A stretch of DNA of 6,959 nucleotides from Gammaproteobacteria bacterium (lineage in GTDB: Bacteria; Pseudomonadota; Gammaproteobacteria; Xanthomonadales; Xanthomonadaceae). Numbering within the stretch: the first letter of the stretch is position 1; each line of letters begins with the position of its first letter. Below the pieces are notes generated by a model. That model had not been told where the DNA came from and ran no database searches. It was given only the letters and a program-made list of their open reading frames with translations. Of the stretch, positions 6,866 to 6,959 are shown in pieces. Position numbers and translations under genes: made by a program. The stretch spans positions 1 through 6,959 of the forward strand of contig JAAZHF010000158.1 in the NCBI GenBank assembly GCA_012510865.1. The letters are read 5' to 3'.

Positions 6866-6959
6866 TCAGCCGACCAGCCGGGTGTCGTACTCGGCCTTCT
6901 GCTCGCGCGCGAGCAGCCGCGCCAGGCCCTCGGCCGGCGTGATGTCCCCGTGCAGCACC
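6866..6959 (-). CDS. gpsA: C-terminal end of a gene, probably glycerol-3-phosphate dehydrogenase [NAD(P)+] (partial)
   Basis: Only the last 30 codons and a TGA stop (6866-6868) are inside the window; the gene continues off the right edge. The fragment includes VLHGDITPAEGLARLLAREQ and ends in KAEYDTRLVG. A short helix, a GDITPAEG turn and an LLAREQKAEY segment at the very C-terminus resemble the end of GpsA, which typically runs VLY.G..A.EA...LL.R..K.E. GpsA reduces dihydroxyacetone phosphate to sn-glycerol-3-phosphate for phospholipid synthesis in the cytoplasm. The nearby trmL is consistent with this placement in related genomes as I recall them. The catalytic part is not visible, so the name is a moderate-confidence inference; the coding frame itself is better supported. 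Confidence 0.6.
   Translation of the reverse strand, partial: VLHGDITPAEGLARLLAREQKAEYDTRLVG

Overview
The window is high-GC Gammaproteobacterial chromosome, most likely Xanthomonadaceae/Lysobacteraceae (Xanthomonas, Lysobacter, Stenotrophomonas or Luteimonas-like). The best taxonomic clue is the last complete gene, a small outer-membrane protein of the Ax21 family, which ends in WFVGPRFTW and is typical of that group. The other genes are ordinary housekeeping types and fit this placement. No rRNA, tRNA, CRISPR array, transposase or integrase was seen.

Layout from left to right. (1) 26-889 (+): an unrecognised two-helix membrane protein with a cytosolic-type C-terminal domain that faintly resembles a degenerate phospholipase-D-like fold. 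(2) 886-1764 (-): a glycerophosphodiester phosphodiesterase whose stop codon overlaps that of the first gene, tail to tail, on a CTAG. (3) 1777-4641 (-): a large exported M16 zinc protease of about 954 codons, 12 bases upstream of the phosphodiesterase and probably co-transcribed with it. Codon 64 is an in-frame amber stop (TAG at 4450-4452) that separates the signal peptide from the whole catalytic body. (4) 4756-5469 (+): a short-chain dehydrogenase, divergent from the protease. (5) 5519-6010 (+): TrmL, the wobble-position tRNA 2'-O-methyltransferase. (6) 6199-6765 (+): the Ax21-family beta-barrel, with a good ribosome binding site and a 188-base leader, followed by two hairpins of which the second is a textbook intrinsic terminator. 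(7) 6866-6959 (-): the last 30 codons of a gene entering from the right, probably gpsA.

These genes do not form one pathway. The protease and phosphodiesterase may be one transcription unit (periplasmic proteolysis and glycerophosphodiester turnover). The dehydrogenase and trmL run in the same direction 49 bases apart and may be co-transcribed. The Ax21 gene looks like its own unit. A GpsA product would make glycerol-3-phosphate, which the phosphodiesterase releases, but the two genes are far apart and on different units.

I do not see a convincing new system. The items most worth checking are the single amber codon in an otherwise intact protease, the unassigned membrane protein, and the inverted repeats next to the protease and Ax21 start regions.
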